Origin: Micromonospora sp. WMMA1947
GTDB lineage: Bacteria > Actinomycetota > Actinomycetes > Mycobacteriales > Micromonosporaceae
Length of the DNA: 64,000 nt
Assembly (NCBI RefSeq): GCF_027497355.1
Contig: NZ_CP114909.1
Coordinates: forward strand, 1,550,001-1,614,000
Reading direction: 5' to 3'
This document shows, in pieces, positions 49,080-58,391 of this stretch. The notes beneath the pieces were generated by a model. That model made no database searches. It saw only the letters and a program-made list of their open reading frames with translations, and was not told where the DNA came from. Position 1 is the stretch's first letter, and each line of letters opens with the position of its first letter. Position numbers and translations under genes: made by a program.

Positions 49080-50120
49080 TCAGCTGGTGCGGTCGGCGAT
49101 GTAGTCGCAGAGCGACTCCAGCGCGCGACGCGCCGGGCCCTCGGGAAGCGGGGCCAGCCGGGCCCGGGCGTCCTCGGCGTAGCTGCGCACCGTCTCCCGG
49201 GCTCGCTTGAGCGCCGGGGACTCCCGCAGCAGGCCGAGCGCCTCGGCGTGCAGCGCGTCGTCCACCAGCGGGCCGGTGGCCAGGATCTCGCGCAGCCGTA
49301 CGCTCGCCGCGTCCGCGTCGTCCGAGGCCATCGCGTAGAGCACCGGCAGGGTCGGCACACCCTCGCGCAGGTCGGTGCCGGGCGTCTTGCCGGACTGTTC
49401 CGACTCGCTGGCGATGTCCAGCAGGTCGTCGGAGAGCTGGAACGCGACACCGATGATCTCGCCGTACTCGGCCAGGGCCTCGACGTGCGCGGGCGCCGCG
49501 CCGCTGAACATGCCGCCGAAGCGGGCCGAGGTCGCGATGAGCGAGCCGGTCTTCTCGGCGACGACGTGCAGGTAGTGCGCGACCGGGTCGGTGTCACGCG
49601 GGCCGACCGTCTCGGCGATCTGGCCGTGCACCAGCCGGGCGAACGTGCGCGCCTGCAGGCGTACGGCCTCGGGGCCCAGGTCGGCGGCGATGTCGGCGGC
49701 GCGGGCGAAGAGGTAGTCGCCGACCAGGATGGCGACGGAGTTGGTCCAGCGGGAGTTGGCGCTCGGCGCGCCACGCCGCACGGCGGCCTCGTCCATCACG
49801 TCGTCGTGGTACAGCGTCGCCAGGTGGGTGAGTTCCATCACCACGGCGGCGGGGACGACCTGGTCGGCGTCCGGGTCACCGAACTGGGCGCCCAGCGCCA
49901 CCAGCAGCGGACGGAACCGCTTACCGCCGGCCTCGACCAGGTGCCGGGACGCCTCGGTCACCAGCGGGTCGGCGCTGGCCACGCTCGCCCGCAGGCTCAC
50001 CTCGACCCGGTCGAGCACGCCCAGCACGGAGGCTTCGACGCGCGGATCGGCGAGGTGCAGGCCGAGCGCGCCGAACTGACCTGAACGCTCGCCAGCCGGG
50101 TTCGCCACGTCCTCAACCAT
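49080..50120 (-). CDS. Long-chain all-trans polyprenyl diphosphate synthase
   Basis: A 346-aa trans-prenyltransferase. The first Asp-rich motif is THLATLYHDDVMDEA and the second FQLSDDLLDIASE; GGKRFRPLL and the Gln/Lys residues that bind the diphosphates are present. Small residues before the first motif (LATLYH, Ala at the fifth residue upstream) favour a long product, C35 or more. ATG 50120 was chosen because the homologous protein starts there. It follows the nuo operon in the same direction after a terminator at 50158-50193. A likely job is the menaquinone side chain used by complex I, as for actinobacterial GrcC/HepT. Confidence 0.9.
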   Translation of the reverse strand: MVEDVANPAGERSGQFGALGLHLADPRVEASVLGVLDRVEVSLRASVASADPLVTEASRHLVEAGGKRFRPLLVALGAQFGDPDADQVVPAAVVMELTHLATLYHDDVMDEAAVRRGAPSANSRWTNSVAILVGDYLFARAADIAADLGPEAVRLQARTFARLVHGQIAETVGPRDTDPVAHYLHVVAEKTGSLIATSARFGGMFSGAAPAHVEALAEYGEIIGVAFQLSDDLLDIASESEQSGKTPGTDLREGVPTLPVLYAMASDDADAASVRLREILATGPLVDDALHAEALGLLRESPALKRARETVRSYAEDARARLAPLPEGPARRALESLCDYIADRTS

Positions 50121-50157
50121 GCCACACCCGTTCGACCTGCTCGTCGAGGGGGATACG

Positions 50158-50193
50158 CCGGGGGCCGGCACGCCACGGCGTACCGGCCCCCGG
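50158..50193 (-). terminator. Terminator of the nuo operon
   Basis: A stem of 17 bp with one mismatch (CCGGGGGCCGGCACGCC at 50158-50174 with 50177-50193) lies 15 bases past the nuoN stop and before the prenyl synthase gene. Confidence 0.75.
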
Positions 50194-50207
50194 TGGGATC
50201 ACCTCTG

Positions 50208-51761
50208 TCATCTGACGAATTCGGCGGCACCGGTCGTCAGGTCGAGCAGCGGACCGGGCACCACGCCGAGGACCAGCGTGGCGAGCACGCCGATGACCAG
50301 CGCGGCCGAGGTGAGCGCCCCCGGCACGGTCACCGTCGGGGTGGACTCGCCCGGCTCGGAGAGCCACATCATCACCACGACCCGCAGGTACGGGAAGGCC
50401 AGCACCATGCTGGTCAGCACGCCCGCGATCACCAGCCACGCCTGGTTCGCCTCCAAGGCCGGGCCGAAGACCGCGAACTTGCTGGTGAAGCCGCTGGTCA
50501 GCGGGATACCGGCGAAGGCCAGCAGGATGAACGTGAAGATCGCCGCGAAGAACGGCGAGCGGCGGCCCAGCCCGGCCCAGCGGGACAGGTGGGTGGCCTC
50601 CCCGTCGGCGTCGCGCACCAGCGTCACCACGGCGAACGCGGCGAGTACCGAGAAGCCGTACGCGGCCAGGTAGAACATGGTGCCGGAGAGCCCTTCACGG
50701 CTCGGGGACAGCACACCGACGAGCAGGTAACCGGCGTTCGCGATCGACGAGTACGCCAGCAGGCGCTTGATGTCGGTCTGGGTGACCGCCAGCACCGCGC
50801 CGACCAGCATGGTCAGCACCGCGATCGCGCCGAGCACCGGGGTGAAGTCCCACGAGGCCCCGGCGAACGCGACGTGGAAGACGCGCAGCAGCGCGCCGAA
50901 CGCGGCGACCTTGGTGCAGGCCGCCATGAAGCCGGTCACCGGGGTCGGCGCGCCCTGGTAGACGTCCGGCGTCCAGACGTGGAACGGCGCGGCGGCAGCC
51001 TTGAACAGCAGGCCGATGGCGAGCAGCGCCATGCCGGCGAACAGCAGCACCGGGCTGGCCGGCGACTCGGTGACCGCGGCGTGCACGGTGGCGAAGTCTA
51101 CGCCGGCCGTGCGACCCGGGATCCCGGAGGTGAAGCCGTAGATCAGGGCGACACCGAACAGGAAGAACGCCGAGGCGTACGCGCCGAGCATGAAGTACTT
51201 CAGCGCCGCCTCTTGGCTCAGCAGACGCCGGCGGCGGGCCAGCGCGCAGAGCAGGTAGAGCGGCAGCGAGAAGACCTCCAGCGCGACGAACATGGTCAGC
51301 AGGTCGTTCGCCGCCACGAAGATCAGCATGCCGCCGATCGCGAACGACATCAGCGGGTAGACCTCGGTGGCGCCACCGACGCCCTCGGCCTGCCGGCGGT
51401 CCTCCGCCGACTCGGCGGTGACCGCGGCGTGCGCCACGAAGGCGCCGCCCCGCTCCACGGTGCGCTCGCCGACGAGCAGCAGCGCCATCACCGCGAGCAC
51501 CAGGATGGCGCCCTGCAGGAACAGGGTGGGTCCGTCGATCGCGATGGCGCCGCCGATGGTGATCAGCCGGTCGTCGGAGTTCAGGATCACCATGACGATC
51601 GCGGCGAGCATCGCCACCAGGGCGAGCCCGAGTTGCACCGCGTTACGCAGGCGGCGCGGCACGAACGCCTCGACCAGGACCCCGAGGAGCGCCGCGCCCA
51701 GCATGATCAGGATCGGAGCGAGCGCCGCGTAGTCGATCGACGGCAGCTTGAGCTCGGTCAT
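50208..51761 (-). CDS. nuoN: NADH-quinone oxidoreductase subunit N
   Basis: The last antiporter-like membrane subunit of complex I, 517 aa with about 14 helices. The proton-pathway helices hold FVALEVFSLPLYLLCAL (Glu), LLFKAAAAPFHVWTPDVYQGAPTPVTGFM (Lys and the Pro-rich broken helix) and VGAVLAVTQTDIKRLLAYSSIANAGYLLVG. ATG 51761 overlaps the nuoM stop as ATGA. It is the end of the operon. Length and motifs are normal. Confidence 0.97.
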   Translation of the reverse strand: MTELKLPSIDYAALAPILIMLGAALLGVLVEAFVPRRLRNAVQLGLALVAMLAAIVMVILNSDDRLITIGGAIAIDGPTLFLQGAILVLAVMALLLVGERTVERGGAFVAHAAVTAESAEDRRQAEGVGGATEVYPLMSFAIGGMLIFVAANDLLTMFVALEVFSLPLYLLCALARRRRLLSQEAALKYFMLGAYASAFFLFGVALIYGFTSGIPGRTAGVDFATVHAAVTESPASPVLLFAGMALLAIGLLFKAAAAPFHVWTPDVYQGAPTPVTGFMAACTKVAAFGALLRVFHVAFAGASWDFTPVLGAIAVLTMLVGAVLAVTQTDIKRLLAYSSIANAGYLLVGVLSPSREGLSGTMFYLAAYGFSVLAAFAVVTLVRDADGEATHLSRWAGLGRRSPFFAAIFTFILLAFAGIPLTSGFTSKFAVFGPALEANQAWLVIAGVLTSMVLAFPYLRVVVMMWLSEPGESTPTVTVPGALTSAALVIGVLATLVLGVVPGPLLDLTTGAAEFVR

Positions 51762-53290
51762 TTTGCGGCCTCCTGGACGCTGCCGACCTCAGGGGCGGGG
51801 TCGGACTTGCCGACGTCCTGCATGGTCGCCTGGACGGCGGGGTTGATGACGTCGGTGACCGGCTTCGGATAGAAGCCGAGCAGCACGATCAGCGCGATCA
51901 GCGGCGCGACGACCACCTTCTCGCGCAGGGTGAGGTCGCGGCGCATGCCCTCGACCTCGGTCAGCGCCGGGTTCAGCGTGCCCTGCGTGGTGCGCTGCAC
52001 CATCCACAGCACGTACGCCGCCGCCAGGATGATGCCCAGCGTGGCGATCACCGCGACCGGCTTGTTGACGGTGAACGTGCCGATCAGCACCAGGAACTCG
52101 GAGACGAACGGCGCGGTGCCGGGTAGCGCCAGCGAGGCGAGACCGGCGAAGAAGAGCACACCGGCCAGCACCGGCACGAGCTTGCCCGCGCCGCCGAAGT
52201 CGCTGATCAGCGCCGAGCCGCGCCGGGCGATCAGCATGCCGACCACCAGGAACAGCAGGCCGGTGGCCAGGCCGTGGTTGAGCATGTAGAGCACCGCGCC
52301 GGTGCCGGCCTGGGTGGTGAACGCGAAGATGCCGACGCCGATGAACCCGAAGTGCGCGATCGAGGTGTACGACACCAGGCGCTTCAGGTCGTTCTGGCCG
52401 ACCGCCAGCAGCGCGGCGTAGATGATGCCGATGACGCCGAGCGCCAGCGCCCACGGCGCGAACCAGCGCGACGCCTCCGGGAACAGCGGAAGGCAGTAGC
52501 GCAGGATGCCGAACGTGCCGACCTTGTCCAGCACGCCGACCAGCAGCGCGGCGGCACCGGCCGGGGCCGCCCCACCGGCGTCCGGCAGCCAGGTGTGGAA
52601 CGGGAAGAACGGCGCCTTGATCGCGAAGGCGACGAAGAAGCCGAGGAACAGCCAGCGGGCCGTGTCGGTGGCGAACTCCGCCTGGCTCAGCGCCTGCCAG
52701 TCGAAGGTCTTCCCGCCGACCACCCAGAGGCCGATCACCGCGGCCAGCATGAACAGACCGCCGACCAGCGAGTAGAGGAAGAACTTCACCGCCGCGTACT
52801 GCCGCTGGTGGCCGCCGTAGCTGCCGATCAGGAAGTACATCGGCACCAGCATGACCTCGAAGAACACGTAGAACAGGAAGACGTCGGCGGCGGCGAAGAC
52901 GCCGATCATCGTGCACTCGAGGACGAGCAGCAGCGCGAAGTACGCGGGCACCGAGCGCTTCGACGCCTCGGCGTCGTGCCAGGACGCCAGGATCACCAGC
53001 GGCACCAGGATCGCGATCAGCATCAGCATGACCAACGCGATGCCGTCCACCTCGAAGGTGAAGCTCACGCCCCAGTTCGGGATCCACGGGTACGACTCGC
53101 GGAACTGGAACCGGTCACCACCGGCGGAGAAGGCGAACCACATCACCACCGAGAGCACCAGCACCAGCAGCGACCAGCCGAACGCCACCAGCTTGGCCAG
53201 GTCCGGACGGCTGCGGGGCAGCAGTGCCACCACCAGGGCGCCGACCAGCGGCGCCACGGTCAGCACCGAGAGGAACGGGAAGTTGGACAT
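51758..53290 (-). CDS. nuoM: NADH-quinone oxidoreductase subunit M
   Basis: Antiporter-like membrane subunit of complex I, 510 aa. Conserved proton-channel Glu is in FYVFFEVMLVPMYFLIG and Lys in VAFAIKAPFFPFHTWLPDA. The second channel half is LAVGQNDLKRLVSYTSIAHFGFIGVG. An insert of small residues (AAPAGAAALLVGVLDKVG) is typical. ATG 53290 comes 64 nt after the nuoL stop, the widest gap among these genes, and carries its own ribosome site (GGAGGTAAGG). Confidence 0.97.
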   Translation of the reverse strand: MSNFPFLSVLTVAPLVGALVVALLPRSRPDLAKLVAFGWSLLVLVLSVVMWFAFSAGGDRFQFRESYPWIPNWGVSFTFEVDGIALVMLMLIAILVPLVILASWHDAEASKRSVPAYFALLLVLECTMIGVFAAADVFLFYVFFEVMLVPMYFLIGSYGGHQRQYAAVKFFLYSLVGGLFMLAAVIGLWVVGGKTFDWQALSQAEFATDTARWLFLGFFVAFAIKAPFFPFHTWLPDAGGAAPAGAAALLVGVLDKVGTFGILRYCLPLFPEASRWFAPWALALGVIGIIYAALLAVGQNDLKRLVSYTSIAHFGFIGVGIFAFTTQAGTGAVLYMLNHGLATGLLFLVVGMLIARRGSALISDFGGAGKLVPVLAGVLFFAGLASLALPGTAPFVSEFLVLIGTFTVNKPVAVIATLGIILAAAYVLWMVQRTTQGTLNPALTEVEGMRRDLTLREKVVVAPLIALIVLLGFYPKPVTDVINPAVQATMQDVGKSDPAPEVGSVQEAAK

Positions 53291-53354
53291 TATTCGGCCT
53301 TACCTCCGTCGTGACTGCGTGGCCCGCCGGCGGGGGCGGCCGCGTTGAGGTCGA

Positions 53355-55316
53355 TCACGCCAACCACCCCGCCTGCACCGCGAGGAACGCCGCCACCACG
53401 AGCAGCGCGCCGGTCAGGATCGAGGTCGCGTACGACCGCACGAAGCCGGTCTGGAGCCGCCGGAGCCGGCCCGAGCCCCCGCCCACGGCGGCGGCCAGGC
53501 CGTTGACCAGCCCGTCCACGCCCCGGTTGTCGAGGAACACCAGCGCCCGGGTGAGGAAGATGCCCGGCTTCTCGAAGACCGCCTCGTTGAAGGCGTCCGT
53601 GTAGAGGTTCCGGCGGGCGGCGGTGACCACCACGCCGGCCGGCTGCGGCTCGGTGGCCGTACCGGAGCGGAACAGGAACCAGGCCAGCCCGGCGCCAAGC
53701 ACGGTGACCAGCAGCGACAGCGCGGTGAGCAGCCAGTGCGCCAGCACCGGCGCGTGCTCCCCGCTCTCGCCGCCGAGCCCGTTGGTGGCGGTGAGCCAGT
53801 CCGGCACGGAGGTGGCGAGCAGGAAGCCCGCGCCCACCGAGCCGATCGCCAGCAGGATCAGCGGGATGGTCATCAGCTTCGGCGACTCGTGCGGGTGCTC
53901 GATGTCCTCGGTCCAGCGCTTCGGCCCGTGGAAGGTGAGCACGAACAGCCGCGTCATGTAGAACGCGGTGAGCCCGGCGCCGAGCAGCGCGGCCATGCCG
54001 AACAGCCAGGCCGTCCAGCCCTCCCGCTCGAACGCGGCCACGATGATCGGCTCCTTGGAGAAGTAGCCGGAGAACGGGAACATGCCGATGATGGCGAGCC
54101 AGCCCATCATGAACGTCAGCCAGGTGACCTTCATGTACTTGGACAGCCCGCCGAAGCGGCGGATGTCCACCTGGTCGTTCATGCCGTGCATGACCGAGCC
54201 GGCGCCGAGGAACATGTTGGCCTTGAAGAAGCCGTGCGCCAGCAGGTGCACGATGGCCAGCGCGTACGCCGCGCCGCCGAGACCGACGCCGAGGAACATG
54301 TAGCCGATCTGGCTCACCGTCGACCAGGCCAGCACGCGCTTGATGTCGTCCTTGGCCGCGCCGATGATGCAGCCCATCAGCAGCGTGAGCGCGCCGACGC
54401 TGACCACCACGAGCTGGAGCGTCTCGTTGGCCGAGAAGATCGCGTTGGAGCGGGCGATCAGGTAGACGCCGGCGGTGACCATGGTGGCCGCGTGGATGAG
54501 CGCGGACACCGGGGTCGGGCCCTCCATCGCGTCCGGCAACCACGCCTGCAGCGGGAACTGGCCGGACTTGCCGGCCGCGCCGAGCAGGAGCAGCAGCCCG
54601 AGCACCAGCACGGTGGTCGAGGTCATCGAGCCGACCCCGTTGAACACCTCGTCGTACTGGGTGGTGCCGAGCATCGCGAACATGATGAAGATGCCGATGG
54701 CCAGGCCGGCGTCGCCGACCCGGTTCATCAGGAACGCCTTCTTGCCGGCGGTGGCCGCGCTGGGCCGGCCGTACCAGAAGGAGATCAGCAGGTACGACGC
54801 CAGACCGACGCCCTCCCAGCCGAAGTAGAGCATCACGTAGTTGTTGCCGAGCACCAGCAGCAGCATGGCGGCGACGAACAGGTTGAAGTACGCGAAGAAC
54901 AGCCGCCGGCCCGCGTCGTGCGCCATGTACTCCACGGCGTAGAGGTGGATCAGGAAGCCCACCCCGGTGATCAGCAGGACGAAGACCGCGGCCAGCGGGT
55001 CGAAGAGCAGACCGAAGTCCACCCGCAGGTTGCCGACCGCCATGAAGTCCCAGAGGCTCAGCTCGACCTGCTTGTTCTCCAGGCCGCGGAGCTGGAAGAA
55101 GTAGGTGAGCCCGAGCACGAAGGCGGCGCCGATGGCGCCCACACCCAGCCAGTGGCCCCAGCGGTCGGCCCGCTTGCCGAGCAGCAGCAGGATCGCCGCG
55201 CTGACCAGCGGGATCGCCACCAGCAGCCAGACACTGCCCAGCATCCCGTCCGCCGTGGCGAAGGTGACGGCTTCGGCTGGCTCAGACTGGGCGATCGTCA
55301 GAATCTGTTCCACCAC
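53355..55316 (-). CDS. nuoL: NADH-quinone oxidoreductase subunit L
   Basis: Largest antiporter-like subunit of complex I, 653 aa. Channel residues sit in LYFGWEGVGLASYLLISFWY, AGKSGQFPLQAWLPDAMEGPTPVSALIHAATMVTAGVYLI and AAKDDIKRVLAWSTVSQIGYMFLGVG. The C-terminal third includes the long lateral helix that braces NuoM and NuoN and ends in a final membrane anchor (SYATSILTGALLVVAAFLAVQAGWLA). ATG 55316 lies 7 nt after the nuoK stop. Confidence 0.97.
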   Translation of the reverse strand: MVEQILTIAQSEPAEAVTFATADGMLGSVWLLVAIPLVSAAILLLLGKRADRWGHWLGVGAIGAAFVLGLTYFFQLRGLENKQVELSLWDFMAVGNLRVDFGLLFDPLAAVFVLLITGVGFLIHLYAVEYMAHDAGRRLFFAYFNLFVAAMLLLVLGNNYVMLYFGWEGVGLASYLLISFWYGRPSAATAGKKAFLMNRVGDAGLAIGIFIMFAMLGTTQYDEVFNGVGSMTSTTVLVLGLLLLLGAAGKSGQFPLQAWLPDAMEGPTPVSALIHAATMVTAGVYLIARSNAIFSANETLQLVVVSVGALTLLMGCIIGAAKDDIKRVLAWSTVSQIGYMFLGVGLGGAAYALAIVHLLAHGFFKANMFLGAGSVMHGMNDQVDIRRFGGLSKYMKVTWLTFMMGWLAIIGMFPFSGYFSKEPIIVAAFEREGWTAWLFGMAALLGAGLTAFYMTRLFVLTFHGPKRWTEDIEHPHESPKLMTIPLILLAIGSVGAGFLLATSVPDWLTATNGLGGESGEHAPVLAHWLLTALSLLVTVLGAGLAWFLFRSGTATEPQPAGVVVTAARRNLYTDAFNEAVFEKPGIFLTRALVFLDNRGVDGLVNGLAAAVGGGSGRLRRLQTGFVRSYATSILTGALLVVAAFLAVQAGWLA

Positions 55317-55323
55317 GAGCCCC

Positions 55324-55623
55324 TCAGTACTTCAGCAGGTTGGCGTCGTCGACGCTGGCCGAGCGCCGGGTCCGGAAGATCGCCATGATGATCGCGAGCC
55401 CGACCACGACCTCGGCCGCCGCCACCACCATCACGAAGAACGCCATGATCTGGCCGTTCAGGTCGCCGTTGATCCGGCTGAACGTGACCAGGGTCAGGTT
55501 GGCCGCGTTGAGCATCAGCTCGATGCACATGAACAGCACGATCGCGTTGCGCCGGACCAGCACGCCCACGGCGCCGATGGTGAACAGCACCGCCGCGAGG
55601 ATGAGGTAGTAGTCCGGGGTCAT
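55324..55623 (-). CDS. nuoK: NADH-quinone oxidoreductase subunit K
   Basis: A 99-aa three-helix subunit of the complex I membrane arm. The two conserved Glu are visible: [19 protein letters not shown] and [19 protein letters not shown]. These help carry protons from the quinone site to the pumps. The start overlaps the nuoJ stop by 4 bp. Confidence 0.97.
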   Translation of the reverse strand: MTPDYYLILAAVLFTIGAVGVLVRRNAIVLFMCIELMLNAANLTLVTFSRINGDLNGQIMAFFVMVVAAAEVVVGLAIIMAIFRTRRSASVDDANLLKY

Positions 55624-56390
55624 TTGTCAGTCCCCTTCGGTGCGGTCTCCTCGGCCGTCAGCTCACGCACCGGCATGATCTCCGGGATGCTGCGGTCGGT
55701 CAGCCGGCCGTCGGGCAGACGGGCCGGGGTGGCCACCGAGGAGGACGTGGCGTAGACACCCGGGCCGGGCTTCGGTCCGGGGTAGTTGCCGGGACGGAAC
55801 CGCGCCTTCATGGTGGCGATCTGGTCCATCCGGTCCGCCTTGCGCCGCTCCACGTGCGCCAGCACCATCGCGCCGACGGCGGCGGTGATCAGCAGCGCCG
55901 AGGTCAGCTCGAAGGCGAAGACGTACTTGGTGAACAGCAGCCGGGCGATGCCCTGCACGTTGCCCTCACCGTTGGCCTCGTCGAGCCCGACCGCCTGGAC
56001 GCCGTCGAGCGCCCGGTAGAGGCCGGTGCCCACCAGACCGGCGAAGCCGAGCCCGAGGACCACTGCCGCGACCCGCTGGCCGCGCAGCGTCTCGATGAGC
56101 GAGTCGGACGCGTCCCGGCCGACGAGCATCAGCACGAACAGGAACAGCATCATGATCGCGCCGGTGTAGACGATGATCTGCACCATGCCGATGAACGGCC
56201 CGGCCTGGAGCACGTAGAACACGCCCAGGCAGAGCATGGTCAGCACCAGCCAGAGCGCGGAGTGGACCGCGTTGCGGGCCCACACCATTCCGATCGCCCC
56301 GAGCAGGGCCAGCGGCGCGAGGATCCAGAAGGTGACCTCCTCACCCCCGGACACCTGGCCGGCGGCGGCGAGCACCGTAGCCGAGGTCAT
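55620..56390 (-). CDS. nuoJ: NADH-quinone oxidoreductase subunit J
   Basis: A 256-aa membrane subunit with five helices (including [23 protein letters not shown] and [22 protein letters not shown], which contains the conserved Tyr and the pi-bulge helix). A long polar C-terminus from about residue 195 ([20 protein letters not shown]) is an actinobacterial extension. ATG 56390 overlaps the nuoI stop as ATGA. Confidence 0.96.
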   Translation of the reverse strand: MTSATVLAAAGQVSGGEEVTFWILAPLALLGAIGMVWARNAVHSALWLVLTMLCLGVFYVLQAGPFIGMVQIIVYTGAIMMLFLFVLMLVGRDASDSLIETLRGQRVAAVVLGLGFAGLVGTGLYRALDGVQAVGLDEANGEGNVQGIARLLFTKYVFAFELTSALLITAAVGAMVLAHVERRKADRMDQIATMKARFRPGNYPGPKPGPGVYATSSSVATPARLPDGRLTDRSIPEIMPVRELTAEETAPKGTDK

Positions 56391-57034
56391 GCCTTGCCTC
56401 CCTTGCCCGCCGCGGCGGCGGACCGCTGCTCGGCCTGCTCGGCGCCGGGGAAGGTCACACCGGGGTGCTCCTCCACCTGGTACCGGCCGGGGCCCATCGG
56501 CGAGCGCTCGGCGCCGGCCGAGGTGCCCGGGTTGGTGAGCGCGCCGACGTAGTAGTCCTTCTCGCTGTCGCCCAGCCGCATCGGGTGCGGCGGCTGCTCC
56601 ATGCCTTCGAGCAGCGGCGCGAGCAGCTGCTCCTTGGTGAAGATCAGGTCCTGCCGGTTGTCCCGGGCCAGCTCGTACTCGTTGCTCATGGTGAGCGAAC
56701 GGGTCGGGCAGGCCTCGATGCAGAGCCCGCAGAAGATGCACCGGGCGTAGTTGATCTGGTAGGTGCTGGCGTACCGCTCACCCGGGGAGAAGCGCTGCTC
56801 CTCGGTGTTGTCGCCACCCTCAACGTAGATCGCGTCGGCCGGGCAGGCCCAGGCGCACAGCTCGCAGCCGATGCACTTCTCCAGCCCGTCCGGGTGCCGG
56901 TTGAGGATGTGCCGCCCGTGGTAGCGCGGCGCCGAGACCGGCGGCTTGAACGGGTAGTCGGTGGTGACGACCTTCTTGAACATGTGCGAGAAGGTGACAC
57001 CGAAGCCCTTGAACGTTCCGGTGATCGCGCCCAC
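56387..57034 (-). CDS. nuoI: NADH-quinone oxidoreductase subunit I
   Basis: A 215-aa peripheral subunit with two [4Fe-4S] clusters (N6a and N6b): [20 protein letters not shown] and [21 protein letters not shown]. It passes electrons towards the quinone site. A C-terminal tail of about 60 residues rich in Gly/Ala/Glu is longer than in E. coli. GTG 57034 has GGGAGGT at 6 nt. Confidence 0.97.
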   Translation of the reverse strand: MGAITGTFKGFGVTFSHMFKKVVTTDYPFKPPVSAPRYHGRHILNRHPDGLEKCIGCELCAWACPADAIYVEGGDNTEEQRFSPGERYASTYQINYARCIFCGLCIEACPTRSLTMSNEYELARDNRQDLIFTKEQLLAPLLEGMEQPPHPMRLGDSEKDYYVGALTNPGTSAGAERSPMGPGRYQVEEHPGVTFPGAEQAEQRSAAAAGKGGKA

Positions 57035-57035
57035 G

Positions 57036-58391
57036 TCACACCTCCCTGGAGTCCGGGCCGGCGACGACGTTGGCCGGCTCCCGCTCGGCGAGCACGCGCT
57101 TGGTACGCGGGCTCGGCGGAACCTGAAGATCCATCGGCGGCAGCGGGAAGCTGCCGTACGGCCGGGTGTCCGCCTGCTCCTGGAGCGACGGCTTCAGCTC
57201 CTTCTTCCGCGACGGCCAGAAGAGCGTGATCAGCAGCAGCACGCCCGCGCCGACGGCGGTGACGAGCAGCCGGTCCCGGGCCTGCCAGTCCTCGATCGAG
57301 CGCAGCCCGGCGAGCACCATGATCCAGACCAGGTTCAGCGGCAGCAGCACCTTCCAGCCGAAGCGCATGAACTGGTCGTACCGGAGCCGGGGCAGCGTGC
57401 CGCGCAGCCAGACGAAGACGAACACCAGCAGGATGACCTTGCCGAAGAACCACAGCATCGGCCACCAGCCCTCGTTGGCGCCCGACCAGATGGTGATCGG
57501 CCACGGCGCGTGCCAGCCGCCGAGGAACAGCGTCACGGTGAACGCCGACATGGTCACCATCGCGACGTACTCGCTGAGCATGAACAGCGCGAACTTCAGC
57601 GAGCTGTACTCGGTCTGGAAGCCGGCCACCAGCTCCGACTCCGCCTCGGGCAGGTCGAACGGCGCCCGGTTCGTCTCACCGACGATGGCGATGAAGAACA
57701 TGATGAAGCTGGGCAGCAGCAGGATCGCGTACCAGCCGGGCGCGGCGAGGTCGAAGCCGCCGATGCTCAGCCGGGTGCCGTCGCCCTGCGCGGCGACGAT
57801 CCCGCTCGTCGACATGGTGCCGGCGGTCATGAAGACCGCGACCACGCTCAGGCCCATGGTGACCTCGTACGAGACCAGCTGGGCCGCCGAGCGCAGGCCG
57901 CCGAGCAGCGGGTAGGTCGAGCCGCTGGCCCAGCCGCCGAGCACGATGCCGTACACGGCGAGCGAGGAGAAGGCCAGCACCACCAGCACCGCCACCGACA
58001 CGTCGGTGACCTGCAGCGGCGTCCGGTGCCCGAAGATGCTCACCATCGGCCCGAACGGGATCACCGACAGCGCGGTGACCGCGCAGACCACCGAGATCAC
58101 CGGGGCGAAGAAGTAGACGACCTTGTCGGCCTTGCGCGGGAGGATGTCCTCCTTGAAGGCCAGCTTCACGCCGTCCGCGAGCGTCTGGAGCAGACCGAAC
58201 GGGCCGGCCTGGTTGGGGCCGGGCCGGACCGCCATGCGGCCGACGACACGGCGCTCGAACCAGACGCCGAGCAGCGTGGCCGCCACGGCGACGACGAACG
58301 CGAACAGGATCTTGCCGAGGACCAGCCACCACGGGTCCTTGCCGAAGTCGGCAAGCGTCGGGTCCTGCGCCGCGAGGATGACGGGGTTCAC
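57036..58391 (-). CDS. nuoH: NADH-quinone oxidoreductase subunit H
   Basis: A 451-aa subunit with eight helices that frames the quinone tunnel. [39 protein letters not shown] and [23 protein letters not shown] are the invariant loops with the Glu cluster. GTG 58391 overlaps the nuoG stop as GTGA and has AAGGTGG upstream; GTG 58400 is an alternative. The C-terminal 70 residues are polar and longer than usual. Confidence 0.96.
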   Translation of the reverse strand: MNPVILAAQDPTLADFGKDPWWLVLGKILFAFVVAVAATLLGVWFERRVVGRMAVRPGPNQAGPFGLLQTLADGVKLAFKEDILPRKADKVVYFFAPVISVVCAVTALSVIPFGPMVSIFGHRTPLQVTDVSVAVLVVLAFSSLAVYGIVLGGWASGSTYPLLGGLRSAAQLVSYEVTMGLSVVAVFMTAGTMSTSGIVAAQGDGTRLSIGGFDLAAPGWYAILLLPSFIMFFIAIVGETNRAPFDLPEAESELVAGFQTEYSSLKFALFMLSEYVAMVTMSAFTVTLFLGGWHAPWPITIWSGANEGWWPMLWFFGKVILLVFVFVWLRGTLPRLRYDQFMRFGWKVLLPLNLVWIMVLAGLRSIEDWQARDRLLVTAVGAGVLLLITLFWPSRKKELKPSLQEQADTRPYGSFPLPPMDLQVPPSPRTKRVLAEREPANVVAGPDSREV